A stretch of DNA of 64,000 nucleotides from RGIG4079 sp045576735 (GCA_045576735.1 JAZNGZ010000062.1:1-64000); one strand, 5' to 3'. Shown: positions 17,950 to 26,840, counted from the stretch's first letter. Numbers and translations: made by a program. The notes: generated by a model from the letters alone, not told the origin.

Positions 17950-18399
17950 ATGGCATTAGAGATAGAAAGAAAATTTTTGGTTATTAACGATATTTATCGT
18001 TTAATGGCGTCTAAATCGTACAACATCAAGCAGGGATATTTGTCGACCCGTAAGGATGCTACTGTGAGGGTGCGCATTAAAAATAAGAATGCATTTATCA
18101 CGGTAAAAGGTTTAAATAAGGGCGCTACTCGATGTGAATGGGAATATTCTATACCTTATGATGATGCTATTGAAATGATGGCTTTATCTCAAGGAGTTGT
18201 TATTGATAAAATAAGATATATAGTGGAATATGAAGGGCTTATATGGGAAATTGATGAATTTAAAGGAGCCCATGAAGGTCTTGTTGTTGCTGAAATTGAG
18301 TTAAAAGACGAAAACGAAACGTTTCCCATTCCTCCATTTATTGGTGAGGAGGTGACAGGAAACGTTGCATATTATAATTCAACCTTAGCAGGTATTTAA
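17950..18399 (+). CDS. CYTH-domain protein (inorganic triphosphatase/adenylate-cyclase-like fold)
   Basis: A 149-residue single-domain CYTH protein. The defining ExExK motif is at the extreme N-terminus (E4-I-E6-R-K8), followed by YLSTRKDATVRVRIKN and ITVKGL with the basic residues that line the triphosphate tunnel, and acidic residues in EIDEFKGAHEGLVVAEIEL. Bacterial members of this size are usually inorganic triphosphatases. It is convergent with rlmD, with stop codons only two bases apart. Confidence 0.9.
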   Translation: MALEIERKFLVINDIYRLMASKSYNIKQGYLSTRKDATVRVRIKNKNAFITVKGLNKGATRCEWEYSIPYDDAIEMMALSQGVVIDKIRYIVEYEGLIWEIDEFKGAHEGLVVAEIELKDENETFPIPPFIGEEVTGNVAYYNSTLAGI

Positions 18400-18401
18400 T
18401 A

Positions 18402-19877
18402 TTAATCTTTTAATGTGAGTTTTACCACAATTTCAACGTGGTGAGTGTGTGGGAACATATCTACCGGTTGAATTGCTTCAACTCGATATTTCTCGTCGAG
18501 TAAGGCTAAGTCACGAGCTTGAGTGGCAGGATTACAGCTCACATATACGATACGTCTTGGAGATGCGTTAAGTATCACATTTACAACATCATTATGCATG
18601 CCGGCTCTTGGTGGGTCAACAATCATCACGTCGGGACGTCCATGCTTCTCAATAAACTCATCGGTCAAAACATCTTTCATATCGCCGGCGTAGAATAATG
18701 TGTTACTGATGTTGTTTACTTCAGAATTTATTTTAGCATCGGCAATTGCTTCGGGTACATATTCAATACCTATAACTTTTTGAGCGTTTTTGGCGACAAA
18801 ATTGGCGATAGTTCCGGTTCCGGTATATAGGTCATATACTAATTCATCTCCGGTTAATTCAGCGAAATTTCGAGCAACTTTATATAATTTGTAGGCTTGA
18901 CGCGAATTTGTTTGGTAGAATGATTTTGGTCCTACTCTGAATCTAAGGCCTTCCATCTCCTCTTCAATATAATCTTTGCCATAGAAAGTAATTATTTCTT
19001 GGTCAGAAATTGTGTCATTGACTTTAAGATTAATTACATATTGCAAAGATGTGATTTGTGGGAAATTATCTTTTACAACATCAAGCAATTGTTTAATTTT
19101 ATCTTGATCATCTTCGCCAAACACCATCACGGCCATTATCTCGCCGGTTGAAGCTATGCGAATCATCAATGTTCTAAGTAGGCCTTGTTGTGCTCTTAAA
19201 TCATAGAAACTATAGCCATTATCTTTGCCGTACTGCTTAATGAAAAGACGCAATTGGTTTCCAAAATCATCTTGGAGGTGGCATTTATTGATATCGAGCA
19301 CCTTATCAAATGCGCCCGATATGTGGAATCCTGCGGCGTCTCTATCGGGAAACTCCTCTCCACTATTTAGTTGCTCATATGTGAGCCATTTTTTATTAGA
19401 GAAAGTGTATTCCATTTTGTTACGATACTCCCAAATGTTTTTTGACCCGAGAATTGGTGTGATTTCAGGGATTTCAATTTTCCCAATTCGTTCAAGAGCA
19501 TCTTGCACCTGTTGTTGTTTGCATTTGAGTTGAAACTCATAAGGTAAATGTTGCCAGCGACAACCACCACATGTGCCGAAATGCTCACATTTAGGCACAA
19601 CACGAATATCTGATGGCTGTACCATGCTGACGATATTCCCTTCGGCATACGATTTGCGTTTTTTGCGAAGTTTCACATCTACAACATCTCCGGGTGCTCC
19701 GTAGGGAATAAACACCACCATATCATTAACCTTTGCAATGCTGTTGCCTTCAGCGGCAACATCTATAATTTCCACGCCTTCCAATGTGGGAAGGTCTCTC
19801 CTATTTTTACGTCCCAAAATCGTTAGAATTAAATTTTTTACAAAATTACGCAAAAAAGATGAGATATAACTTGGCAC
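18402..19877 (-). CDS. rlmD: 23S rRNA (uracil-5-)-methyltransferase RlmD
   Basis: A SAM-dependent enzyme that makes m5U in 23S rRNA (U1939 in E. coli). A TRAM domain (about 30-90) is followed by an iron-sulfur cysteine cluster C97, C103 and C106 (CEHFGTCGGC), a Rossmann-like methyltransferase domain with YDLYTGTGTIANF and DPPRAGMH, and the catalytic cysteine in YVSCNPATQARDL near 447. The longest frame begins at GTG 19877, but a TAATTTTG -7 box lies inside it at 19841-19848. The real start may therefore be the TTG at 19817, which removes 20 unconserved residues. Confidence 0.93.
   Translation of the reverse strand: MPSYISSFLRNFVKNLILTILGRKNRRDLPTLEGVEIIDVAAEGNSIAKVNDMVVFIPYGAPGDVVDVKLRKKRKSYAEGNIVSMVQPSDIRVVPKCEHFGTCGGCRWQHLPYEFQLKCKQQQVQDALERIGKIEIPEITPILGSKNIWEYRNKMEYTFSNKKWLTYEQLNSGEEFPDRDAAGFHISGAFDKVLDINKCHLQDDFGNQLRLFIKQYGKDNGYSFYDLRAQQGLLRTLMIRIASTGEIMAVMVFGEDDQDKIKQLLDVVKDNFPQITSLQYVINLKVNDTISDQEIITFYGKDYIEEEMEGLRFRVGPKSFYQTNSRQAYKLYKVARNFAELTGDELVYDLYTGTGTIANFVAKNAQKVIGIEYVPEAIADAKINSEVNNISNTLFYAGDMKDVLTDEFIEKHGRPDVMIVDPPRAGMHNDVVNVILNASPRRIVYVSCNPATQARDLALLDEKYRVEAIQPVDMFPHTHHVEIVVKLTLKD
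19841..19848 (-). promoter_or_regulatory. Possible rlmD promoter -7 box inside the annotated N-terminus
   Basis: TAATTTTG on the minus strand matches TAnnTTTG. It lies between the BspA terminator and the conserved part of rlmD. If used, transcription begins near 19835, which favours a downstream start codon for rlmD. No convincing -33 box. Confidence 0.4.
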
Positions 19878-19892
19878 ATAGATAAAATAAAC

Positions 19893-19928
19893 AAAAGGCT
19901 ACCGAGTTTTGATGCTCGATAGCCTTTT
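19893..19928 (-). terminator. Rho-independent terminator after the BspA-like gene
   Basis: AAAAGGCTA-CCGAG and CTCGA-TAGCCTTTT form a stem of about 13 bp with one mismatch around a 7-base loop. On the minus strand it is followed by a TTTTGTTTA tract. It separates the BspA-like gene from rlmD. Confidence 0.75.
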
Positions 19929-20046
19929 GATGGATAAGTGATAAGATTTTAACAGAATGACAAAATATTACAAAAAGACATAATTATATTGCATTTATGT
20001 CATTATGATAAATTGAGTCATTATGTTTAATTTCCCCTTTTTTATT

Positions 20047-23000
20047 TTACTTTACGCATTCTTTGCGTGTTGTTCCGTCGCTGTATTTCACGATATTGAT
20101 GCCTTTTGTTGGCTCACTCAATAAACGACCATGAATATCGTAGCGTGCAACTTCTACAGTATTATTAATATTGATAATTGCATCAACACCGGCATTAGTG
20201 CTGAATGACCCAATATATTTTGATAATACTAATTCTTCTTCATTATATGCTGTTATGCTATAGTAGTAGTTTTGCATCTCATTTAATCCATCTATCGTAG
20301 TCGAAATCGTTGTTGAAGTAGAACGTGATAAAACTTGACCATTATTATCAACAACAATATTGCCTACTTGCATTGTCATCGTTGCATCTGAGTAAATATT
20401 AATGTCATAATATTTAGCGCTTGTTTCTGCCTCCCATGAAAGAGAGACATTTTCGTCAGTAGGACTTACATCAACATTATTTTCATCAAGGATAGGAGCG
20501 AACATTGCTACAAGTGAATGACTTTCGGTAACCATTAGGCTATATTTTGAATCGGTGGTCAATAAATTGTCATTTTCATACCACCCTACAAATGTGTAAC
20601 CTGAATGTGCTACAGCCTCAATCTCGGCAACTTGCCCCGGTTGATATTCATTTATACCATAAACCACACCTGCGTTTTCGATGCTTTTGGCAATAGAAAT
20701 CACTAATGGGGCTTCTTCTTCGATATAGTAGAATCGTTTCCATCCATCACTGATTTTATAACGTTCCGAGCTGTTGTATGGCACATGAAGCTTGCATGAA
20801 GTGAGGCGCATACCATCAAATGAGTTGTCGTATGCCACAGCCGGGTCGGCTCCTTTGCAATATATATCTGTAATCTTAGCACAACCATAAAATGCTTTTT
20901 CCCCTACCATATATAATGAAGTGGGAAGCGTAATAGTTTTAAGCATGTTGCAGTTATATAAACCACCGTATGGAATTATTTCACACCCTTCAGTCAAAGT
21001 CAACTCTTCAAGACCGGTAGGCAAATAATATGTTTTATTTGTGCCATCTTCAAAAAATTGTGTTACAGCACGCATCTTGTCGTTCTTTTCAGTCCCAAAT
21101 AGTTCGCCAAAATTACTTGGAGACAAAGCCGTTCCTATTCCTGGAAACGGAAGGATTAGAGATTTTAAATTGACACAATCTCTGAATAACATTGCCGGAA
21201 TTTCAGCACTGTCAATAGAAATGTTTCTTATAGCTGAATTTTGGAATGTTGTGCTTTGAAAATTTGTAACCGGTTTCAATATATCTATTGAATATCCTTC
21301 AATTGTTCCTGTGTTCCCAAATGCGTACCAACATTTTTTTGTGTCATTATAAAAATCTGTTTGATCTGTCAATATAAGTTGTTTTAACGAACTGGGCAAG
21401 TAAACAGCATATCGGTTCCCACCTGAACTTTCATATTTAGAACATGAATATCCATTAACAATTGTAAAATGGTCATTAAACAAAGAGCCATTTTCTTCAA
21501 AACAGATATAACTAAATATATTCAACTTTGGGACTTGCAAAATTTCAATTGGATGAAATGTATAAGTATAACTATCCCCTCCAACGTTATTATCTATTTT
21601 TTGTGTTTGATGTATAGCCAAACTTTTGCAATTCATTTTAGTGGGCAAAACCAATTTTTTCAAATTAACAGCATTTTCAAGGTTTTTACCATAAAATAAA
21701 ATTGTATCTAAAGGCTCATTTATAACTAAACTCTCTAATAAAGAACAATCACCCACTGTAACTTTTTTTAAGTTAGACCCTTCTGAAATAATAATTGATT
21801 TTACATTAGGGGTTGTTAATTGTGTTAAAAATGTTGGAGCTACATATTCTTCTGTTAATGCGAGAGGGTAGATATGCAGATATTTATCACCATTAGTATT
21901 TGTCGCATATAAAATACCTTCATGCGAGAAATAAACAGAATTGCCCTTTTCTGCAATGATTTCTTTTAAATTAGTACAATTCTCAAATGCATTACTATTG
22001 ATATTTGTTACAGAATTGGGAATGGTTACCGAGGTCAATCCGGAGCAACCTTTGAACGCATATTGACCAATCAAGGTAACGGAATTGGGGATGGTTATTG
22101 AGGTCAATCCGGAGCAACCCTCAAACGCATTTGAGCCAATCTCGGTAACGGAATTGGGGATGGTTATTGAGGTTAAGCCGGAGCAACCCTCGAACGCATA
22201 TGAGCCAATCGAGGTTACAGATTTGGGAATTGTTACCTCTGTCAATCCGGAGCAACCCTCGAACGCAGAATAGCCAATCGAGGTTACGGAATTGGGGATG
22301 GTTACCGAAGTCAATCCGGTGCAACCCTCGAACGCAGATCGAGAAATGGAAACTGTACCTTCTTTTATATTAATTGAGGTATTATTAGGCATAGTGCCTT
22401 TATATTTATAAAGAACATTGTTGATGTAAACTACTCCGTCAGTTTGATTATTATACCAAGCAGTATTATAGAACGCCTTATTGCCAATCTCAGTTACGGA
22501 ACTTGGGATTGTCACCTCTGTCAATCCGGAGCAACCCTCGAACGCCGATGAGCCAATCTCAGTTACGGAATTGGGAATTGTTACCGAGGTCAAGCCGGAG
22601 CAACCATAGAACGCATAATTGCCAATCTCAGTTACGGAATTGGGAATTGTTACCGAGGTCAATCCGGAGCAACCATAGAACGCCGATGAGCCAATTGAGG
22701 TTACGGAATTGGGAATTGTCACCGAGGTCAATCCGGAGCAACCCTCGAACGCCGATGAGCCAATCGAGGTTACGGAATTGGGAATTGTCACCGAGGTCAA
22801 TCCGGAGCAACCTTTGAACGCCGATGAGCCAATCTCAGTTACGGAATTGGGAATTGTTACCGAGGTCAATCCGGAGCAACCCTCGAACGCAGAATAGTCA
22901 ATCTCAGTTACGGAACTTGGGATTGTCACCGAGGTCAAGCCAGTACAACCATAGAACGCTTGATATCTAATCGAGGTTACGGATTTGGGAATTGTTACCG

Positions 23001-23349
23001 AGGTCAAGCCGGAGCAACCATAGAACGCCGATGAGCCAATCTCAGTTACGGAATTGGGAATTGTTACCGAGGTCAATCCGGAGCAACCTTTGAACGCCGA
23101 TGAGCCAATCTCAGTTACGGAATAAGTTGTGCCATTGTATGTTACAGATGAAGGGATGGTTACACTACCAGTGTATTCATTAGAATATGAGTCGTAACCA
23201 CTTCCTTTACATGTAACCACTACAGTTTTTGCAGTTTCGTTTAAGATGTTGTAGTAGATGCCGCCGACTTCGAAGTCGTGGGCGGAGAGGGGGATTGTGG
23301 TTAGGAATAGGGCTACGAGGAGTAGCGGGATTTGTAGAAATTTTTTCAT
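20047..23349 (-). CDS. BspA-like leucine-rich-repeat surface protein with type IX secretion-like tail
   Basis: An 1100-residue secreted protein. A signal peptide (1-23, ending PLSAHD) is followed by BspA/TpLRR repeats of 23 residues with the pattern SVTEIGSSAFYGCSGLTSVTIPN: nine perfect-length units at 77-283, a 70-residue irregular unit at 284-353, then four more at 354-445. A diverged region with another LRR unit (about 830-870), a bacterial-repeat domain (GYTFVGWYEND), a fibronectin-III-like domain and a C-terminal YDIHGRLL...KGINIVKYSDG tail follow. The tail resembles sorting domains of type IX secretion substrates. Homologues mediate adhesion and host binding, which here is inference. 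The gene stands alone with a long structured leader. Confidence 0.9.
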   Translation of the reverse strand: MKKFLQIPLLLVALFLTTIPLSAHDFEVGGIYYNILNETAKTVVVTCKGSGYDSYSNEYTGSVTIPSSVTYNGTTYSVTEIGSSAFKGCSGLTSVTIPNSVTEIGSSAFYGCSGLTSVTIPKSVTSIRYQAFYGCTGLTSVTIPSSVTEIDYSAFEGCSGLTSVTIPNSVTEIGSSAFKGCSGLTSVTIPNSVTSIGSSAFEGCSGLTSVTIPNSVTSIGSSAFYGCSGLTSVTIPNSVTEIGNYAFYGCSGLTSVTIPNSVTEIGSSAFEGCSGLTEVTIPSSVTEIGNKAFYNTAWYNNQTDGVVYINNVLYKYKGTMPNNTSINIKEGTVSISRSAFEGCTGLTSVTIPNSVTSIGYSAFEGCSGLTEVTIPKSVTSIGSYAFEGCSGLTSITIPNSVTEIGSNAFEGCSGLTSITIPNSVTLIGQYAFKGCSGLTSVTIPNSVTNINSNAFENCTNLKEIIAEKGNSVYFSHEGILYATNTNGDKYLHIYPLALTEEYVAPTFLTQLTTPNVKSIIISEGSNLKKVTVGDCSLLESLVINEPLDTILFYGKNLENAVNLKKLVLPTKMNCKSLAIHQTQKIDNNVGGDSYTYTFHPIEILQVPKLNIFSYICFEENGSLFNDHFTIVNGYSCSKYESSGGNRYAVYLPSSLKQLILTDQTDFYNDTKKCWYAFGNTGTIEGYSIDILKPVTNFQSTTFQNSAIRNISIDSAEIPAMLFRDCVNLKSLILPFPGIGTALSPSNFGELFGTEKNDKMRAVTQFFEDGTNKTYYLPTGLEELTLTEGCEIIPYGGLYNCNMLKTITLPTSLYMVGEKAFYGCAKITDIYCKGADPAVAYDNSFDGMRLTSCKLHVPYNSSERYKISDGWKRFYYIEEEAPLVISIAKSIENAGVVYGINEYQPGQVAEIEAVAHSGYTFVGWYENDNLLTTDSKYSLMVTESHSLVAMFAPILDENNVDVSPTDENVSLSWEAETSAKYYDINIYSDATMTMQVGNIVVDNNGQVLSRSTSTTISTTIDGLNEMQNYYYSITAYNEEELVLSKYIGSFSTNAGVDAIININNTVEVARYDIHGRLLSEPTKGINIVKYSDGTTRKECVK
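22015..22290 (-). repeat. Second block of four 69-bp LRR repeats in the BspA-like gene
   Basis: Four in-frame 69-bp units encode residues 354-445. They follow the irregular 70-residue unit and share long identical DNA stretches with the first array. Confidence 0.85.
22501..23121 (-). repeat. Tandem array of nine 69-bp repeats in the BspA-like gene
   Basis: Nine uninterrupted 69-bp units (621 bp) encode residues 77-283. DNA identity between units is very high: the segment reading GGAATTGGGAATTGTTACC recurs nearly unchanged. This suggests recent expansion or gene conversion and makes the array prone to copy-number change without loss of frame. Confidence 0.92.
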
Positions 23350-23683
23350 ACTTTTGATGTTTTTGTGTGCCTCCTGTGTCCCCTAATTTGGCGATTAATA
23401 ATCTGAGCATTAGCTATAAAATGCGAAAACGTGGGACATTGCTCAGTTTATTTTTTACGAGGCATCGCCAAACGCCCTAACCGAAATAAACAGCCCACCC
23501 CACGCTATACCTATATATAGCACCCCGCCTATGGGGTGAGAATAGGCACGCATAGGCGTTTTGACCGCATATCCTTTGGTTGTTGAAAATTGGCGATTTT
23601 CGTAAAAAGGATAAAGCTGAAAACGCTTTCACTAATATGTCTCTCATGGGGAGGGCAACGCTTTGCCACCCACAAGATTGATG
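23350..23683 (-). promoter_or_regulatory. Structured leader of the BspA-like gene (about 330 nt)
   Basis: The region between the -7 box and the ATG contains no convincing ORF but has several inverted repeats. GGCAA/TTGCC (23654-23667) forms a hairpin near the 5' end. CACCCC (23521-23526) and GGGGTG (23533-23538) form a second. GCCTATG (23527-23533) can instead pair with CATAGGC (23551-23557). The last two overlap and exclude one another. A further GGGGTGGG segment on the transcript (near 23491-23500) could compete for CACCCC. The rest of the leader is unremarkable. It could be a regulatory leader or part of a dispersed repeat. Confidence 0.5.
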
Positions 23684-23691
23684 CAAAGATA
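23684..23691 (-). promoter_or_regulatory. Promoter -7 box of the BspA-like gene
   Basis: TATCTTTG on the minus strand is an exact -7 match. No TTTG lies at the usual distance; instead the upstream DNA is a palindromic repeat, ATAATGCATAATTCATAATG and onward (about 23702-23730). Confidence 0.6.
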
Positions 23692-23948
23692 GTAAATAAT
23701 TTATAATGCATAATTCATAATGCATAATTATTTTGTTTTTTTATTTCTTGCGTTGCCGAAGCGCAGTCTATCTAAGGTGTAAGTATAATAATTAAAAAGG
23801 AAGAGTAAAGAGGAGAAGTGAAAATTAAAAATTGAAATATTAAATGGGAAAGAGGAAAGAAAAAATGAGAAAATGCTTTTCTGAATTGCTAAATATGCAT
23901 TATGGTAGCATTAAATTAGTTAATCGTAACAATAATATTCCGTATGAT
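23692..23948. other. Intergenic region between divergent BspA-like and ppdK promoters
   Basis: AT-rich DNA with a TGCATAATTCATAATGCA palindromic repeat at about 23707-23724 and a purine-rich stretch (about 23795-23870). I see no RNA gene and no credible protein-coding frame. Confidence 0.5.
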
Positions 23949-23979
23949 TTTGTATTATCGGTTTATTTTGTTAATTTTG
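23949..23979 (+). promoter_or_regulatory. Promoter of ppdK
   Basis: TTTG (23949-23952), 19 bases, then TAATTTTG (23972-23979), a full match to the Bacteroidota pattern. The leader to the ATG at 24042 is about 55 bases and AT-rich, as is typical of strongly expressed Bacteroidota genes. Confidence 0.75.
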
Positions 23980-24041
23980 CAAGATAGATAAATAAAAAGA
24001 TTACTAACCAATAATTATTAATAAATTAAAATTACCAATTC

Positions 24042-26756
24042 ATGAAAAGAGTTTATACGTTTGGTGACGGTAAAGCCGAAGGTAATGCCTCGATGAGAAA
24101 CCTTCTCGGAGGTAAAGGTGCTAACCTCGCCGAAATGAATTTGTTGGGTATGCCTGTACCTCCAGGCTTCACAATCACAACTGAAGTTTGTACTGAATAT
24201 ACCCAAAAAGGTCGCGAAGCAGTTGTTGCTATTATTAAAGATGAAGTTGAAGCAGCTATCGCACACGTAGAAAAATTAACCGGAAAACAATTTGATGACC
24301 CTTCTAACCCATTGTTAGTTTCAGTGCGTTCAGGAGCACGTGCATCAATGCCCGGTATGATGGATACAGTTTTGAACTTAGGAATGAATGATGCTACAGT
24401 TGCATCACTTGCCGAAAAGAGCGGTAACCCACGTTTTGCATGGGATAGCTATCGTCGCTTCGTTCAAATGTATGGTGACGTTGTTCTTGGTATGAAACCA
24501 AAGAGCAAGGCTGACATCGATCCATTTGAAGCTATCATGGAAAAGGTTAAAGAAGAAAAAGGCGTTAAGCTTGATACAGAACTTGAAGTGTCAGATCTTC
24601 AAAACCTCGTTAAATTGTTTAAGGCTGCGGTAAAAGATTTCACCGGTAAAGATTTCCCCGATAGTGCATGGGAACAACTTTGGGGTGGTATCTGTGCCGT
24701 ATTTGATAGCTGGATGAATGAACGTGCTATCCTCTATCGTCGCATGAACCAAATTCCTGAAGAATGGGGTACTGCAGTGAACGTTCAAGCAATGGTTTAT
24801 GGTAACATGGGTGACAACTCAGCTACCGGTGTTGCATTTAGCCGTGACGCTGCTACAGGTGAAAATATGTTTAATGGTGAGTATCTTATCAACGCACAAG
24901 GAGAAGACGTGGTAGCAGGTATTCGCACTCCACAACAAATCACTACTGAGGGTTCTCGTCGTTGGGCTGCTCTTCAAGGTATCAGCGAAGAAGAACGCGC
25001 AAGCAAATATCCTTCACTTGAAGAATCAATGCCAACTCTTGCAGCAGAACTTATAGCAATCTCTAATCGTCTTGAAGATTACTACAAAGATATGCAAGAT
25101 ATGGAGTTCACTATTCAAGATGGTAAACTATGGATGCTCCAAACACGTAACGGTAAACGTACAGGTGCTGCGATGGTTAAAATCGCTATGGATCTTCTTC
25201 GTGCAGGTCAAATCGATGAAAAGACTGCCCTACTCCGCATGGAGCCACAAAAACTTGACGAACTTCTCCACCCGGTATTTGATAAAGATGCATTGAAACG
25301 TGCTAAAGTTGCTGCTAAAGGTCTTCCTGCATCACCAGGTGCTGCAACAGGTCAAATCGTATTCTTCGCTGATGAAGCTGAAGTGTGGGCTGAGAAGAAG
25401 AAAAAAGTTGTTCTTGTTCGTATCGAAACATCTCCCGAAGACCTTCGCGGTATGGCAGTTGCACAAGGTATCTTGACAATGCGTGGCGGTATGACTTCTC
25501 ATGCTGCTGTAGTTGCTCGTGGTATGGGTAAATGTTGTGTATCAGGTGCCGGCGAAATTAAAGTTGATTACGAAGCAAAAACACTCGAAATGAGTGGTAA
25601 AGTATATAAAGAAGGTGATTGGATTTCATTGAATGGTTCAACAGGTGAAGTTTATGATGGACAAGTTCCTACTGCCGATCCTGAACTTGATGGCGACTTC
25701 GGTGCAATTATGAACCTTTCAGAAAAATATACAAAAACTCTTGTTCGCACTAACGCTGACTCTCCACGCGATGCAAAACAAGCTCGTTATTTCGGTGCTC
25801 AAGGTATTGGTCTTTGCCGTACAGAACACATGTTCTTCGAAGGTGATCGTATCAAAGCAGTTCGCGAAATGATTCTTGCAAGCGATAAAGAAGGTCGTGT
25901 TGAAGCTTTGGGTAAATTGCTTCCAATGCAACGTGGTGACTTTGAAGGAATCTTCGAAGCAATGGACGGATTTGGTGTAACAATTCGTCTCCTCGACCCA
26001 CCTTTGCATGAATTCGTGCCTCATCAAACTGCAACTCAAAAAGAGCTTGCTGAAGAAATGGGATTGTCACTCGAACAAGTAAAAGCAAAAGTTGATAGCC
26101 TTGAAGAATTCAACCCAATGCTTGGTCACCGTGGTTGCCGTCTTGGTATCACATATCCTGAGATTACAGAAATGCAAACACGTGCTATTATTGAAGCAGC
26201 ACTTGCTGTTCAAGCTCGTGGCGTGAAAGTATATCCCGAAATTATGATTCCATTGGTTGGCTCTCTTAAAGAAATCCAAAATCAAGCTAATGTAATCAAT
26301 GAAACTGCAGCAAAAGTATTTGCTGAAAAAGGTGAAACTGTAGCTTATAAAGTTGGTACAATGATTGAAGTTCCACGTGCTGCACTCGTTGCAAATGAAA
26401 TTGCAACTGTTGCTGACTTCTTCTCATTTGGTACTAATGACTTGACTCAAATGACATTTGGTTTCTCTCGTGACGATGCTCCTAAATTCTTGAAATTCTA
26501 TAAGGAAAATGGCGTAATCAAGACAGATCCATTTGAAGTTCTTGATCAAGAAGGTGTAGGTCAACTCGTTCGTATGGGTGTTGAAAAAGGCCGTGCAACT
26601 AAACCTGAACTCAAAGTAGGTATTTGTGGTGAACATGGTGGTGAACCTTCTTCAGTTAAATTCTGTGCTAAACTCGGCATGAACTATGTGAGCTGCTCAC
26701 CTTATCGTGTGCCCATCGCTCGCGTAGCTGCTGCTCAAGCTGCTATTGAAGATTAA
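24042..26756 (+). CDS. ppdK: Pyruvate, phosphate dikinase
   Basis: Interconverts pyruvate, ATP and phosphate with PEP, AMP and pyrophosphate, and serves glycolysis or gluconeogenesis in anaerobes. The ATP-grasp nucleotide domain is N-terminal (GGKGANLAEMNLLGMPVPPG at about 23-42). The swivelling phosphohistidine domain carries GGMTSHAAVVARGMGK with catalytic His near 487. The PEP/pyruvate barrel ends with the catalytic cysteine in VGICGEHGGEPSS near 862. Length 904 is canonical. Codon use is more biased to C-ending codons (AAC, TTC, ATC) and CGT/GGT than neighbouring genes, as expected for high expression. It is monocistronic, with its own promoter and terminator. Confidence 0.97.
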   Translation: MKRVYTFGDGKAEGNASMRNLLGGKGANLAEMNLLGMPVPPGFTITTEVCTEYTQKGREAVVAIIKDEVEAAIAHVEKLTGKQFDDPSNPLLVSVRSGARASMPGMMDTVLNLGMNDATVASLAEKSGNPRFAWDSYRRFVQMYGDVVLGMKPKSKADIDPFEAIMEKVKEEKGVKLDTELEVSDLQNLVKLFKAAVKDFTGKDFPDSAWEQLWGGICAVFDSWMNERAILYRRMNQIPEEWGTAVNVQAMVYGNMGDNSATGVAFSRDAATGENMFNGEYLINAQGEDVVAGIRTPQQITTEGSRRWAALQGISEEERASKYPSLEESMPTLAAELIAISNRLEDYYKDMQDMEFTIQDGKLWMLQTRNGKRTGAAMVKIAMDLLRAGQIDEKTALLRMEPQKLDELLHPVFDKDALKRAKVAAKGLPASPGAATGQIVFFADEAEVWAEKKKKVVLVRIETSPEDLRGMAVAQGILTMRGGMTSHAAVVARGMGKCCVSGAGEIKVDYEAKTLEMSGKVYKEGDWISLNGSTGEVYDGQVPTADPELDGDFGAIMNLSEKYTKTLVRTNADSPRDAKQARYFGAQGIGLCRTEHMFFEGDRIKAVREMILASDKEGRVEALGKLLPMQRGDFEGIFEAMDGFGVTIRLLDPPLHEFVPHQTATQKELAEEMGLSLEQVKAKVDSLEEFNPMLGHRGCRLGITYPEITEMQTRAIIEAALAVQARGVKVYPEIMIPLVGSLKEIQNQANVINETAAKVFAEKGETVAYKVGTMIEVPRAALVANEIATVADFFSFGTNDLTQMTFGFSRDDAPKFLKFYKENGVIKTDPFEVLDQEGVGQLVRMGVEKGRATKPELKVGICGEHGGEPSSVKFCAKLGMNYVSCSPYRVPIARVAAAQAAIED

Positions 26757-26777
26757 TCAATGTAGATAATTAATATT

Positions 26778-26811
26778 GAAGGTGTGCCATTGAGCACACC
26801 TTCTTTGTTTT
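26778..26811 (+). terminator. Rho-independent terminator of ppdK
   Basis: GAAGGTGTGC (26778-26787), loop CATTGA, GCACACCTTC (26794-26803), then TTTGTTTT. The 10-bp stem has no mismatch. Confidence 0.9.
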
Positions 26812-26840
26812 ATATTGGATTTAGATTGTATTATATAAAA

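Noticed and set aside
22085..22897. Several repetitive open frames on both strands within the BspA array
   Set aside because: They are frame shadows of the 69-bp repeats; they lack starts, signal sequences and conservation of their own.
22501..23121. Direct repeats that might suggest a CRISPR array
   Set aside because: Units are contiguous 69-bp coding repeats without unique spacers, in frame with an LRR protein, and no cas genes are near.
23477..23725. Open frames of 60-82 codons in the BspA leader
   Set aside because: They overlap the promoter and hairpins, start in the palindromic AT repeat and resemble no protein.
23865..23987. A 40-codon plus-strand ORF before ppdK
   Set aside because: It runs through the ppdK promoter (23949-23979) and has no recognisable features, so it is probably chance.
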